NCBI GenBank assembly: GCA_028551475.1 | Contig: CM052360.1 | Coordinates: forward strand, 26,420,682 to 26,484,681 | Length of the DNA: 64,000 nt | Direction: 5' to 3' | Source: Casuarina equisetifolia | Taxonomy: Eukaryota; Streptophyta; Magnoliopsida; Fagales; Casuarinaceae | Shown: in pieces, positions 1 to 10,080 of the stretch | Numbering within the stretch: position 1 is the first letter of the stretch | Layout: every line of letters starts with the position of its first letter | The notes under the pieces: model-generated | The model's input: the letters and a program-made list of their open reading frames with translations, nothing else | What the model was told of the DNA's origin: nothing | Database searches by the model: none | Made by a program: the position numbers and the translations under genes

Positions 1-280
1 CAATCACTATACATATTTTATTCCCATACCCATGTAGAATGAGGAAAGGGATTAGCTGACATAGGTAAAAACAATCTCCCAGTCATGCTATTTTAGGACT
101 TTGCATTTGTCATTACTTTAATCAGCACATTTCTAAGTTATCTAATTATATTATATTTCTATGAAAGCACCACCCATTCCACCCATTCCACCCATTCCAC
201 CCATTCCATTATATCACAATCATTATACATATTTTATTTTTGTTCCCATGTGAAAGGAGGAAAGGGATTACCTTATATAG
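1..280. repeat. Diverged direct duplication flanking a 9-bp tandem array
   Basis: Bases 1-56 and about 218-272 share a common text: a CAATCAxTATACATATTTTATT core, then CCCATGT, then a GAGGAAAGGGATTA block. They lie about 215 bases apart. Between them, 172-207 is four perfect copies of the 9-mer ACCCATTCC. No coding potential is visible. It looks like local tandem duplication in intergenic DNA; the source element is not recognised. Confidence 0.75.
172..207. repeat. Minisatellite, (ACCCATTCC)x4
   Basis: Four uninterrupted copies of a 9-base unit, 36 bases in all, bounded by CACC and ATTATATC. Perfect identity between units suggests a young or slippage-prone array. No gene overlaps it. Confidence 0.95.
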
Positions 281-1850
281 AGCATCTTCTAAAAGAAATA
301 TGCATATTCCCTAAGTAGGTGAACCATTTGAATGGCTTATTAAAAGCATATAAACTTATCTATCATTTGCATAAAGTTGACAGCGTTATTTAAGATTGAC
401 TAGTGTCGAGATGCGTTTAACCATACGCTGTATGTCCATTTCCCTTGCTTGTTTCTCTTCCCGACGTCACTTTCGGACATCTCTTAGTTTGGATCGAAAT
501 CTTTTCAAATAAAGTTTCCTCATTAAGTACAAACAATGGAATAACAATGCAACCATTGTTTAGAAGATACTCTTTTTATTAAAATTTTATGCCAAAATTT
601 CAAGATGTTATAATTTCAGTATCTCACAATGATAGTTTCATAAGCAATGGTAATGTGGACTTAGGGAGAGAGGGAAAAAATACAGCGATAAAAAATTATT
701 CCTATTTTTAAATGTAATATTTAGACAAATATGATTTTTGAAAGTATTTTTATTCTAAGACTTTGGGATAAATCTAACTCCTGCTTGCTATTGAATTAAC
801 ACGGATAATAAGTCCGCAGAAAATTCATGATGTAGAGCCTACTTCTGGCCATTTCAAGTAGACAAATTTGTATTTTATCGGAAGGATTTGGTAGCAAAAG
901 TTAGTTTTGCTGCGAAAGTTACTCAGGTCATCGTTTTCCTTCTTCGAGGCAACGACGGCCCATCCGTGTTCGTGACTTTGTTGAGCTGCTATACTGTTCC
1001 AACCAAAGGTTAGTGTTCTCATCTGGTTGTATAAAATATGGCAAAGTGCTTAAGCTATCAAGGTGTTTATGTGCTTTCTTGTGATTGGGAAAATGTTAAA
1101 ATTGTGTGCATCTTGTAACATCTTAATTTGCCGACAAAAAAAGAAGGAAAAGAGTCCATCTATTTGCATGGACTCCTGTTTTGGAAGATTACTGTAATTT
1201 TTTCACCTTTTTCAATTCTCTTTAATCTTAAAACTACGGAATTCTGAATGGAATGATATAATCACGCGTTAAATGATAATTTTTTTCATCCAATAAATTG
1301 TCTTTCTCTTTTTTTGGTTTTTGGTGGCTAAGTAGTTCATGAGCTTCCACCCTGGTGTCATATCACTGGGTGTGGGCAACATTGTTGGCACTACAGAAGG
1401 AACGGTTTCGCCCATAGTGGCCATATCTATCAGATTGTTTCTTCTTTCATAATTACATATGGCTAGCTATCTAAGACGAATATTGAAGCCAGAAAGCCTC
1501 TTCTAAGTGGCTAATATTGAAGATGAGAGTTTCTTTGAAAAGGTACTGTCTTTAAATAATATTTAAATATTAAAAAAAATTTCAACTTATGAGCTAATAT
1601 TTGAAGTGAATTTTTAGCCTATTTAAAATGGTATTAGAACTCAAATGTTTGGTATGTAAGAAAACATTCCTTCCACTTTGTTTAAGATTGACCCTATAAT
1701 ATACATGATATATAGGGTAATGTAGAAGACAAAAGTTTAACAGAAAAAAAAAATACGATGTTTTGTTAATACTTACATATAAAAATCTTTTTATTCCTAA
1801 GTCAATTTTTCACTAGATTGTATTTTTTTCATATGATATCAGATTTCATG
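281..1850. other. Intergenic DNA, no gene recognised
   Basis: AT-rich sequence with short ORFs only; the longest, about 65 codons on the minus strand near 825-1022, has no recognisable motif. Poly-A/T runs occur near 1135 and 1745. I see no RNA gene or convincing exon. Confidence 0.5.
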
Positions 1851-1899
1851 TTCAAGAGGCAACATGTTATGGCTCTAGTTAGAAAAACACTTAACAGGA

Positions 1900-2345
1900 T
1901 CTTGGTGGGATTGATTGTTGATCATTTTGGTCAAATAATAAGATCTTGCAGTGGTCAAGCGGTTTAGGATTTGCGCGAGCAATGGACCTTGTAATCCGAC
2001 GAGATGCTTCTAGACAGATATCTCTATCGGGATGCTTATAGAGTTGAGGCTTTCGACCAATTGTGCTAGATCGAGAGAAAACTCAATTTATTGAAAAGGG
2101 GAGAGAGGTTGATAGGAGGGAACTCAAGACCTCTGTTTCTGTCACAACAGAATTAACAACTCAAAATTACTCCAAATGACTTCCCACTTTTCTATTTATA
2201 GCTCTCTTCACACATAAGAAAAGAACTCTCGTTATTCAATTCAAACGCAACAAAAAACAAGTAAAACGGCAATAGCAGTACTTAGGCGCCACCCTTACTT
2301 GACTAGCTAAGCTGGAGCTGATGATTTACACGAGAAATCAAGCTA
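1900..2345 (-). mobile_element. LTR-like promoter/terminator remnant
   Basis: Read on the minus strand, this stretch has a TATA-like CTATAAATAG at about 2192-2201, followed about 110 bases later by AATAAATTGAG, a plausible polyadenylation signal. A pyrimidine-rich CTCTCTCC tract sits just before that signal. This order, promoter then early poly-A signal without any ORF, is typical of an LTR U3-R region. The ends and a target duplication could not be fixed, and no coding domain adjoins it on the expected side. A degenerate host promoter is an alternative. Confidence 0.3.
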
Positions 2346-3169
2346 TTAGGATGTTGGGATTTTAATTCATTAATGTAAATTGGAACCCTTGTTCTCGTTG
2401 AGAAAACATATTCTTGGGGTTTTCTTGGGTTACAAAAACTGCCTCAAGCTTACAAATCTAACTTTTATTAGAGCATTCGTATTCCCATTCACTTGGAGCC
2501 TATGCTAAGCTTACGTTACCTATAACTGCTAACACACAGTACATAAGCATGTGAAACCATTTTCAGCCTTTTTTCCCTCTATCTTCCATAGTGCGTCTGT
2601 ATATCTAGATTATTCATTATTGTACAAATAGGGTTGTACATTCTCTGTCTGTTGTACAAGCCATCCCTCTTAATGAAACTCACTCCTTTTTCCGTTTCCC
2701 ACTTGAAGTTGACTACATAAGACATAGCAAGCAACTAGGCCATCTTATCAAAAATTATATTACTGTGCTTGTAGGATTGTGCCCAAAATGAAATTGGCAC
2801 TGTATCAAAAATGATCTTTGCTTGTAGGACTATGCTTTTACGAGCTTTATCGTCGGGCCGGGCACCATGTCTCAAACTGCCGATAACGATTCAACCCGGC
2901 CTTCCACCCACCCACCCACAGCCCGACCCAAGCCCCACCTCACCCGCATGCTCATATCATTTACCCTGCACCTTACCCCACTGGATCCCCTCCACCTCCT
3001 CCCGCCTACTATAACTATCCTACACCCTACCACACTGAATCCCCTCCTCCCCTGCATGCCCACTATAGTTACCATGCACTTTCCCCCACCCAATCTTTTC
3101 CCTCAGCTCACTATACTACACTTCCCCCTCCCCTATCTCCTTATGGCCCTCCCCTCAACCCCCCCCCTC

Positions 3170-3420
3170 AGCTTTAGACACTGCCTTTTGGCTTCTTGAC
3201 TCCGGTGCCTCTCACCATGTCACTAATTCTACCTTGGGCCTCTCTCATGTTACCCTTTACACCGGATCTCAACAACTCACCGTGGGTGACAGCATCTCTC
3301 TCCCCATCACCCACACAGGTACTTTCCACACCCCTTCTTTCACGTTATCAATGTCCTTGTTGTTCCCTCTATCACCAAAAATCTTATTTTCATTTCAAAA
3401 TTTTCCTCTGATAATCATTG
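3170..3420 (+). pseudogene. Copia aspartic protease remnant
   Basis: The frame through 3186-3232 reads WLLDSGASHHVTNST, the D-S/T-G active-site context of Ty1/copia proteases, followed by a GDSIS-type segment near 3290. A stop and frame change separate it from the gag tail at about 3176 and from the integrase zinc-binding region downstream. In an active element it would process the Gag-Pol polyprotein. Here it is a broken relic. Confidence 0.8.
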
Positions 3421-3569
3421 TTACTTTCTTTTTTCCTCGACTCATTTTTGGGCTATCTTTTCCCATTCTGGACAGGTCCTCCTCCACAGTACCCTTGATG
3501 GTGGCCTTTATCGTGTGCTCCCCGTTGGTGCTTCCTTCTCTCCACATGCCTTTGTTGCCTCCCGTGCCA

Positions 3570-4739
3570 ACTCCCTCACCTTATGGCATCATCGTCTTGG
3601 TCATCTATCCTCTGTAGTCCTTCTTCCTTTTTTGAAGTCATCATCCATCAAACACACCTCCCCCCCTCCCCTCCTTGTACTACGTGTGCTCTTAGTAAGA
3701 GCCATCACCTTCCCCACCCCCCTCCCCCTCTAGGTCGTCCTTTCCTTCGCAATTAATTCACTTTGATGTATGGGGTCCTACCCCTATCGACTCTTTTAAT
3801 GGTAATAAATTTTATGTGTGTTTCATTGATGATTTTTCCCGCTTCACCTGGTTATACGCTTTCTCTTCTCGATCTCACTTTCTCACTACTTTTATCACAT
3901 TTCACAAGTTTGTTGAGAACCAACTTCACTGTAGACTTCAAGCCATTCAGTGTGACAAAGCTCTCGAGTTTCTCTCCATTACCTTTCAGACCTACCTACA
4001 ACAACATGGCATCTATCAGCGTCTCTCATGCCCTTACTCTCCATTCCAGAATGGCACTGTCAAGCGCAAGCATCGCCACATTATCGAGACTAACCTCACT
4101 TTACTTACACAGGCCTCTATTTCACCTCACTTTTGGGACTTTGCCTTTGAGACTGCAGTATATCTCATCAACCGCCTCCCGACTCCACTATTTGGCCATA
4201 GATCTCCCTTGCAAATACTATTTCACCACTCCCCAAATCTATCCCATCTCCAGACCTTTAAGTGTGTTATATTTCCCTACCTTCACCCCAACACTCCCCA
4301 CAAGCTTGCTCCCCGATCCCAAGCCTGCATCTTCCTTGGCTACCCTCTTGGTTACCAAGGTTACCGCTGCTACAATCCTCAGACTCGGTGCATTTTCATT
4401 GTTGTTGATGCTCTATTTCATAAGGATGTCTTCCCCTATCACCAGCCTCCCCCTACTTCCCCTTCCCCCAATCCGCCCCCCCTAATCCTCGTCCCTATAC
4501 TTGTTCTTGTCCCTTTTCCTGACTCTTCACCCCCCTCCTCAGATACCCTCACTCCTTCCAGCCCTAGCTCCCCCTCCCCCCCACCTTTTCCCTCACCCCC
4601 AGCACCCCCAACTCCCCTCTCTCGCCTTATCACCCATTTGCAAGATGGCACCATTGCCCGTCGCACCATCACTCGCCAACAGACATATGCTCTCACAGCC
4701 TCTGCCCATCCTTATCCTAAACCCACCTACTTCACCTAA
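3570..4739 (+). pseudogene. Copia integrase remnant
   Basis: The pre-integrase motif LWHHRLGHLS is at about 3580-3610 and the rve-type catalytic core runs in one frame from 3816. The first Asp lies in CFIDDFSR and the second in QCDKALEF. The third catalytic position, normally Glu in the copia motif NGxxERKHRH, reads NGTVKRKHRH: codon 4062-4064 is AAG (Lys). The conserved copia C-terminal block with CIFLGYP follows at about 4330, then a Pro/Ser-rich linker. A frame shift separates the zinc-binding part from the core near 3740. Loss of the third acidic residue means no strand-transfer activity would be expected. Confidence 0.88.
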
Positions 4740-5690
4740 GCTGTTTGTGCTCCCTGTTGGCGAAAGGCCATGGCTGCTAAGTACACTGCTCTCATTTGCA
4801 ATGGCACCTAGGTCCTTGTTCCTCTCCTTCCTGGCGTTCGTCCTATTGGCTGCAAGTGGATCTACTAGGTCAAACTATGCTCGGATGGCTCCCTTGAGCG
4901 TTATAAGGCACATCTTATTGCTAAAGGCTTTCATCAGTAGGAAGGCATCGACTTCACAGAGACCTTCAATCTAGTTGCCAAACCCGTCACTGTCTGAACT
5001 ATCCTCTCACTTGCCTACTCCCGTGGGTGGACCATTCGCCAATTGGACATCTCTAATGCCTTCCTCCATGGTTATCTTCAGGAAGAAGTTTACATAGACC
5101 AGCCCCAGGGGTTTGTTGATCCGACTCGCCCTAATCATGTTTGTTGGCTTTGTCGTTCCCTCTATGGTTTGAAGCAGGCTCCCCGCACCTGGTATCAGCG
5201 ACTGAGCTCCTTTCTCATCTCCACTGGCTTCTCCATCTCTGCAGTTGACACTTCCCTCTTCACTCACCACACTCCTCGATACATCATCATTCTCCTTGTT
5301 TATGTTGATGATATTATCCTCACCGGGTCGTCCCAGGCCCCTATTACTACTTTATTACATATTCTTCACCAAAAGTTTGCCCTTAAGGATCTTGGCCCCA
5401 TTCACTACTTTCTGAGTGTTAAGGTGCAACCCACTGCCGATGGCCTTCTCTTTCATCAGGCGAAGTTCACTCATGACATCCTTGTTTGTGTCAAGATGAC
5501 TAATGCGAAAGCTGTCTCCACTCCCTGCACCATGGATGAGCCGCTCTCTCTCTGGCATGGTGAACCTTTGGCTAATCCTGCTCTCTATCGCAGTATAGTT
5601 GGTGCCCTTTAGTACCTTACACTCACTCGCCCTGATATCGCCTATGCTATCAACATCGTCTGTCAGTTCTTGCATCGCCCCTACCACCAA
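4740..5690 (+). pseudogene. Copia reverse transcriptase remnant
   Basis: RVT_2-type polymerase. The N-terminal part (about 4760-5040) is broken by frame changes. From 5043 one frame carries MDISNAFLHGYLQEEVY, SLYGLKQAPRTWY and the catalytic YVDD box at 5301-5312. An in-frame TAG at 5610-5612 interrupts the segment just before the LTRPDIAYA motif, and a frame shift follows at about 5680, so polymerase and RNase H are no longer one product. The motif order is typical of plant copia elements. Inactive as it stands. Confidence 0.9.
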
Positions 5691-6250
5691 TCATTGGCAA
5701 GCGGTCAAACACATTCTTCGTTACTTGGCCGATACTCCTCGCCTTGGCCTTCGCCTCACCCACAATCCCTTCACATCTCTTCATGCATTTTCGGATGTCG
5801 GGTGGGCCAGTGACCATGATGATTGCCTCTCCATTGGTGGCTGTTGTATCTTCTTGGGCCGAAATCTTATTTCCTGGAGTTCTCGCAAGCAACGTACTAT
5901 TGCTCGTTCCAGCACTGAGGTCGAGTACAAGTCTCTTGTTGACACCACTGCTGAACTTATATGGATTGAGTATCTTCTCCGTGATCTTCGTGCTCTCCCT
6001 CCTCATCCTCCAACTTTGTGGTGTGACAATCTCTCCACCTTGTACCTGATAGCCAATCCAGTCTTTCATGCTTGGACCAAGCATATTGAGATTGATTTTC
6101 ATTTTGTTCAAGAACGTCTAACTCGTGGTCAACTTTATCTCCAATTCATCTCGTCTGTGGCCCAACTTGCTGACATTTTTACCAAAGGACTCTCTTCTGC
6201 TCAGTTTCATCTTCTTCGCTCCAAGCTGACAGTGCAATCTACCCCTTCAG
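5690..6250 (+). pseudogene. Copia RNase H remnant
   Basis: The segment HWQAVKHILRYL, then FSDVGWASDHDD, GGCCIFLGRNLISWSSRKQ, STEVEYKSL and KHIEIDFHFVQER reads as the RNase HI domain at the C terminus of copia Pol, ending near QLADIFTKGLS at about 6165-6200. The frame is open through 5690-6339 and runs past the domain into the LTR. It differs in frame from the polymerase upstream. The acidic residues of the SD and TE motifs are still visible. Confidence 0.9.
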
Positions 6251-6261
6251 CTTATGGGGGG
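6249..6261 (+). promoter_or_regulatory. Polypurine tract of the copia element
   Basis: TATGGGGGGA immediately precedes TGTTAAAGG, the LTR start. A short G-run directly upstream of a TG dinucleotide is the standard plus-strand priming site in Ty1/copia elements. Confidence 0.75.
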
Positions 6262-6690
6262 ATGTTAAAGGACACGTTAGCGCCACATCAACCAACCACA
6301 TCAGTTGGTGATGCCACGTCAGACAACGGGTCACGCTAGCCCTAACCCTAACGAGAGACGGGCGACCCGCTTGGCCCGCGTGACCCACTTTCGCTCGATC
6401 TCGACCTGCTCTCACCTTTGTTGAGTTCGTCCGAACCTTTCACCAGCACCACTTGCAGATTTCCTTCCTAATTTGTTTGATTTGATTTGTATAGCATTCC
6501 AAGTGTAAATCGTGTAAAGATATATATTGTAATTGATTCAGTAATGAAAATCATTGGGAGAAATTTACCAATTTCACACATATAGAATTTAGGGTTCTTA
6601 CCTCTTTCTGAATCTCCGCTGGAATTGGAATTCCGGTGACCTAGAACCACCGTCCTTTGTTTATTTTCACCTAGGATTATTATTTTAAAC
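6262..6690 (+). mobile_element. Right LTR of the copia element (3' end uncertain)
   Basis: Begins TGTTAAAGGACACG right after the polypurine tract. It is GC-richer at first, then AT-rich with a GTAATTGATTCAGTAATGAAAATC segment likely to hold the poly-A signal. CCCTAACCCTAAC at 6342-6353 looks like two telomere-type units but is too short to mean much. The terminal CA could be near 6580 or 6690; without the left LTR the end cannot be fixed. Confidence 0.65.
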
Positions 6691-6739
6691 ATAATGTGTT
6701 TATGACAATTATGTTTTCATTGTACACAAAAAATAAAAA

Positions 6740-7200
6740 AAAATAAAAAGATGCATTCATATGTGTAAGCTTAGAGGGGTCAGAATGTTTACTTTTTTTA
6801 TTTATAATTTGTACCATCTAATGCAGATCTAAAAGCCTTTAATCTTGCATGTGATTGTGTAATAATATAAAGGTATTTGATTGCATGCTTGAACCTAAAT
6901 TCCAATATTGTTTTCATCGTGTGGATGGTGCTTGCAATACTAGGTGCCTTAGAAAAATAGGATATTATCCCTTTCACCTGTACGACATTTAAGCCTAACT
7001 TGTTTCCTGGGGCATACTGCAGAAGAAAAGAAGGCAAGAGCAGGAAAAGGGGAAATCGGAGGCTTTTGAAGCTAAAAGTATCGAGTCTTGTTTGCAGTAG
7101 GAAAGTAAACTTCTCTTCATTTTGGGTCCGACAATATGATTTGAACTTATGTAATCCGCATAATTTGTGCAATCAAGAATCTTGCTTAATTTAGATCAAA
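6740..7200 (+). repeat. Stray copy of resistance-cluster flanking repeat
   Basis: 6745-6905 resembles 19,790-19,950 (shared text around GTGTAAGCT, AAAGGCATTTAATCTTGCATGTG and AAGGTATTTGA). 6980-7170 resembles 17,270-17,440 (shared CCTAACTTGTTTC, GGCAAGA and GGAAAGTAAACTTCT). So a piece of the CC-NBS-LRR cluster spacer sits 10 kb from the main cluster, just right of the copia element. A short ORF at 7000-7194 lies inside the repeat and is not a recognised protein. Confidence 0.7.
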
Positions 7201-7895
7201 ACTGGCCCAACATACTCAAAGCAATAATTTCCAGCTTTTCATGAAGTTTTCATATACTTTGGCTTTGTCATTACAGTCTCTCTCTTTGACTCTATCCAAC
7301 ATTTTCTAAGGTTTTAATGTTCGCCCCACATTAGTAGTGTGCCACGGAAGAAAATAAATGTATCTAGTCTTTATCCTAACAGAAAAGCCAGCTGCCGTCC
7401 CCTGTTGTCTGCCACAAGATTACCTCAACTATCGTTAAAAACATTTCTCAGATATGGCAGTGTTAGAAGGTATAGGAAAACATTGGCACCTCGTTTTCAA
7501 AAAATTTAATTACTTATTCTATAACACAACTTTTCTAGCAGTGAAAAAGGAAATTTTCGACATGTGCTAATTGCTACATTGTCTTCTACTTGAGCAAAAG
7601 AAGTCATTGACAACCAACATAAAATCGTCGTCTTATTTAACAAATATGATCCTGAAAGCTTGTAAGAGCTTAACGGAAAAACAAAAATTCATGCAACCAA
7701 TCAATTGGCTGAACGCATAGCTATATTTATATTGACATTTTGCAGAAGTCGCAGTGAAGAAAATTCTGAAATTCATAAGCTTTGAAAACATTACCAAGGA
7801 TCAGGGACCAGACAACCCATGTTTACGGAAGAGGGACCAGACAATCCAACTCGGAAACAATTTAACCCCCCAAAAACGTGCCAAAGGACCTGTGG
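7201..7895. other. Intergenic DNA, no gene recognised
   Basis: AT-rich sequence without recognised domains or repeats. The ORF at 7754-7951 is short and lacks any motif. Confidence 0.4.
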
Positions 7896-7899
7896 TTAA

Positions 7900-8183
7900 A
7901 AGGCATCAGCCGAGACAGCAAGACAGGATGATGATTGTGAATTTTTTTTAAAAAAATTATTACTCACACTTGCCCAAAATCTGTTGACAGCCTGATCTTT
8001 CCAATTCACCGTATGTCGAGAAAGATCACCATCGGAAAATATCAAGTGCCTAAGTGAAGCAAACCCAAATAAATAAACAAAAATGGAAGATGCAACAAAA
8101 AAAAAAGAGTAGAATATATGAAAATACCCTTTATCTTGATTTGACAATTCTTTTGTTGGTAATTCTCTATCCATATTAATCAT
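7900..8183 (-). CDS. Unidentified exon-like ORF with one membrane segment
   Basis: An open frame of about 95 codons on the minus strand begins MINMDRELPTKEL and carries a hydrophobic run rich in Phe and Val (about residues 21-46) followed by a charged, Trp-containing stretch. The composition resembles an N-terminal exon of a membrane protein more than random AT-rich sequence, and the frame passes into a poly-A/T tract near 7945. No family is recognised and no neighbouring exon could be joined. It could be a gene fragment or chance. Confidence 0.2.
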
Positions 8184-8699
8184 ACCTGGAAAAAAAAAAC
8201 AAAGAAGGGGTAATAAATTATTTCACACTCAAACTAACCCCATTATAAGTGGATCCCTGAACAAAATCTCTACCTCCAGAAGGATAGAAAGATAGAAGTT
8301 TTAGCATTCACCATTTTGGAGAAAAGAAAAATATTAAGTAAACTCAATCACATCCTGGCTTTTTTGTTGAATGTTCGATTAAGTGAAGTGCAATGACCAT
8401 AAATTAGTTGCAAAGAGCATTTGTAGACTCATTAGTAATTAATGAAAAGTACTATTTTTATTTTAAGGTTTTGTTTCTCTAACCTGATACATTTTCAATA
8501 GGAGGTTTAACTTTGTGACTTCTACAATCTTGGTCAATTGAATCAAGCACGACTTAGAGGAAGAGTAATGCTGTGAGAAGAAAACAAACTGGGCTCAAGA
8601 GGTGTAGAGCATGTTACTTTCCATATTTCTGCTTCAAAGCATGTAATTGGTCAACAAAACTCGTTTGGATGTCTTCTTTGTGAAAACTGAGGAGAACAT

Positions 8700-8990
8700 C
8701 ATATGCTCGTTGAGATGTTGAAGAAGAAACAGAGGAAGACGAAAAGGTTTTCTAGATGCTCGTCAACTCCATTTGAGACTCCCAAGCTCAGCAACAAGGC
8801 CAGGTCAGTTGGGTTTCTGCGATCTGCAAGCGATGGGTCAAGTCGAGGAAATTGGGCAGAGACAAGTAGAATCGAAAGAAATCTAGAGAGGAGTGGCGGT
8901 AGAAGTCCCCTCGGCACACAGGATATGAATGAAAAACACTGGTGCTTGTTATTAAGAAGGAAAGACAATTCATCCACAGTGATTTTGTAG
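8700..8990 (+). CDS. Unidentified basic ORF, possible gene fragment
   Basis: About 95 codons on the plus strand, rich in Lys, Arg and Ser (MLKKKQRKTKRFSR, then SSTPFETPKLSNKARS). GC content is higher than in the surroundings. The sequence could be a basic N-terminal exon of a nuclear protein. No domain is recognised and an overlapping minus-strand frame is also open. Not assignable. Confidence 0.2.
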   Translation, partial: HMLVEMLKKKQRKTKRFSRCSSTPFETPKLSNKARSVGFLRSASDGSSRGNWAETSRIERNLERSGGRSPLGTQDMNEKHWCLLLRRKDNSSTVIL

Positions 8991-9619
8991 TAGTCTTGCA
9001 AGAGAGGGACCAGATAGAGTATTTCACTGATGGTAATACTAAAAATTTGATCGTGAAATTGTTTTTACGTGGTGTGAGAAAAAATTTATATTAATAAATT
9101 TTTGCTAAAAACAATTTCTTTGTAAAGAGTAAAAAACTTTACAAGTTCAAAATCAATTGGAAATTAAGCTTCTAAACCGGAGCTAGTTTAGTGTAAGACA
9201 TTAGAAATAATAAATCATTTGTAAAAGCATTTACAAGTGAATGTGTTCTTAATTTTTTTATTAGAAAATTTTAAAGGATCATTTTCTCCGTAAAAAAATT
9301 TAAAAAAAAACATTAGGAGACATTAATAAGTCTTCATTGATTAAAAACCAAGGCTTAGAAAAAACCGTAAGGTGATGAACTAATAAGTCTTCATTGGTTA
9401 AAAACTAAGGCTTATGTCTAAAGTCCTTTTGTTAGATTGTGGAAACTATTGTTATGTTTTTGTGTGTGTGATTTCATCTACTTGTGTTGCTGTGGAATTT
9501 AGTTATCATCTTTTGACTGAACATACCTTCATTGGCACTGTAGCCTAAATTGATCAATGCTGATATAAATTGTGAGCTTGTTCTTCATTTTAATGTCAGA
9601 AGTGTTTTAAATTCTTTTT

Positions 9620-10080
9620 AGCAATAACGCAGACATGTTGGTTGGAATAACTGCTGCGATAGGGAAAGAAAAACGTAGAGGTTAGAAACAAGGTCTTGAG
9701 ACAAAACATGTAAGGTTAACAAAAGGAGCAACATCATCGTATGGGATGAGGCCTGACACACAGGCCGAGGCAGAGAAACACGGGGAAAACAAGGTCACTA
9801 CAAGATGCGAATGTTGGATTTTGGATGTCAATGAGTTTGAAAAGGAGATGCAGAAACTACAAGCCAAATACAACGAACACAAGAATATGGGAAAGATAGA
9901 AAAATTTTGGATCCACCCTTAAAGATTTTGCTCAAAGCCTTGGAAGAGTCATCACAGAGATGTTGGAGGATCTACGAGCTCTTAGGTTAGGGTATAGTCT
10001 GAGACATTTCACGTTGAGAAATTGCCACAGCCTATAGCTTATGGATTCACCAAAAATAGAAGATAACTCATCACCTAATT
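9620..10080 (+). pseudogene. Possible decayed exon cluster, unidentified
   Basis: Between 9765 and 9920 the plus strand reads a coiled-coil-like segment (EFEKEMQKLQAKYNEHKNM, then a lysine-rich tail) ended by TAA. More coding-like GC content continues to about 10,020. It may be a relic of a gene together with 8.7 kb, but no family is recognised and no start or splice structure is convincing. Confidence 0.2.

Larger units (their letters stand above)
2835..6690 (+). mobile_element. Ty1/copia LTR retrotransposon, 5'-truncated and decayed
   Basis: The expected copia order is present on the plus strand: end of gag (zinc-knuckle remnant GHHVSNC near 2855), aspartic protease (DSGASHHVTNS near 3205), integrase, reverse transcriptase with YVDD, RNase H, polypurine tract and right LTR. 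Protease-integrase-RT-RNase H is the diagnostic Ty1/copia order. Reading frames shift several times and contain stops. A catalytic integrase residue is replaced. No left LTR, primer binding site or gag body is seen upstream of 2.83 kb, so the copy is truncated and cannot move by itself. Cytosine-rich low-complexity coding near 2890-3170 and 4440-4620 is Pro/Ser linker sequence. This is a fossil element. Confidence 0.92.

Noticed and set aside
1945..2000. AGTGGTCAAGCGGTTT resembles a tRNA-Leu/Ser A-box
   Set aside because: No B-box at the proper distance and no cloverleaf could be drawn; not a tRNA gene and too weak for a SINE.
6342..6353. CCCTAACCCTAA telomere-type repeat
   Set aside because: Less than two full units, inside an LTR; chance or part of LTR sequence.
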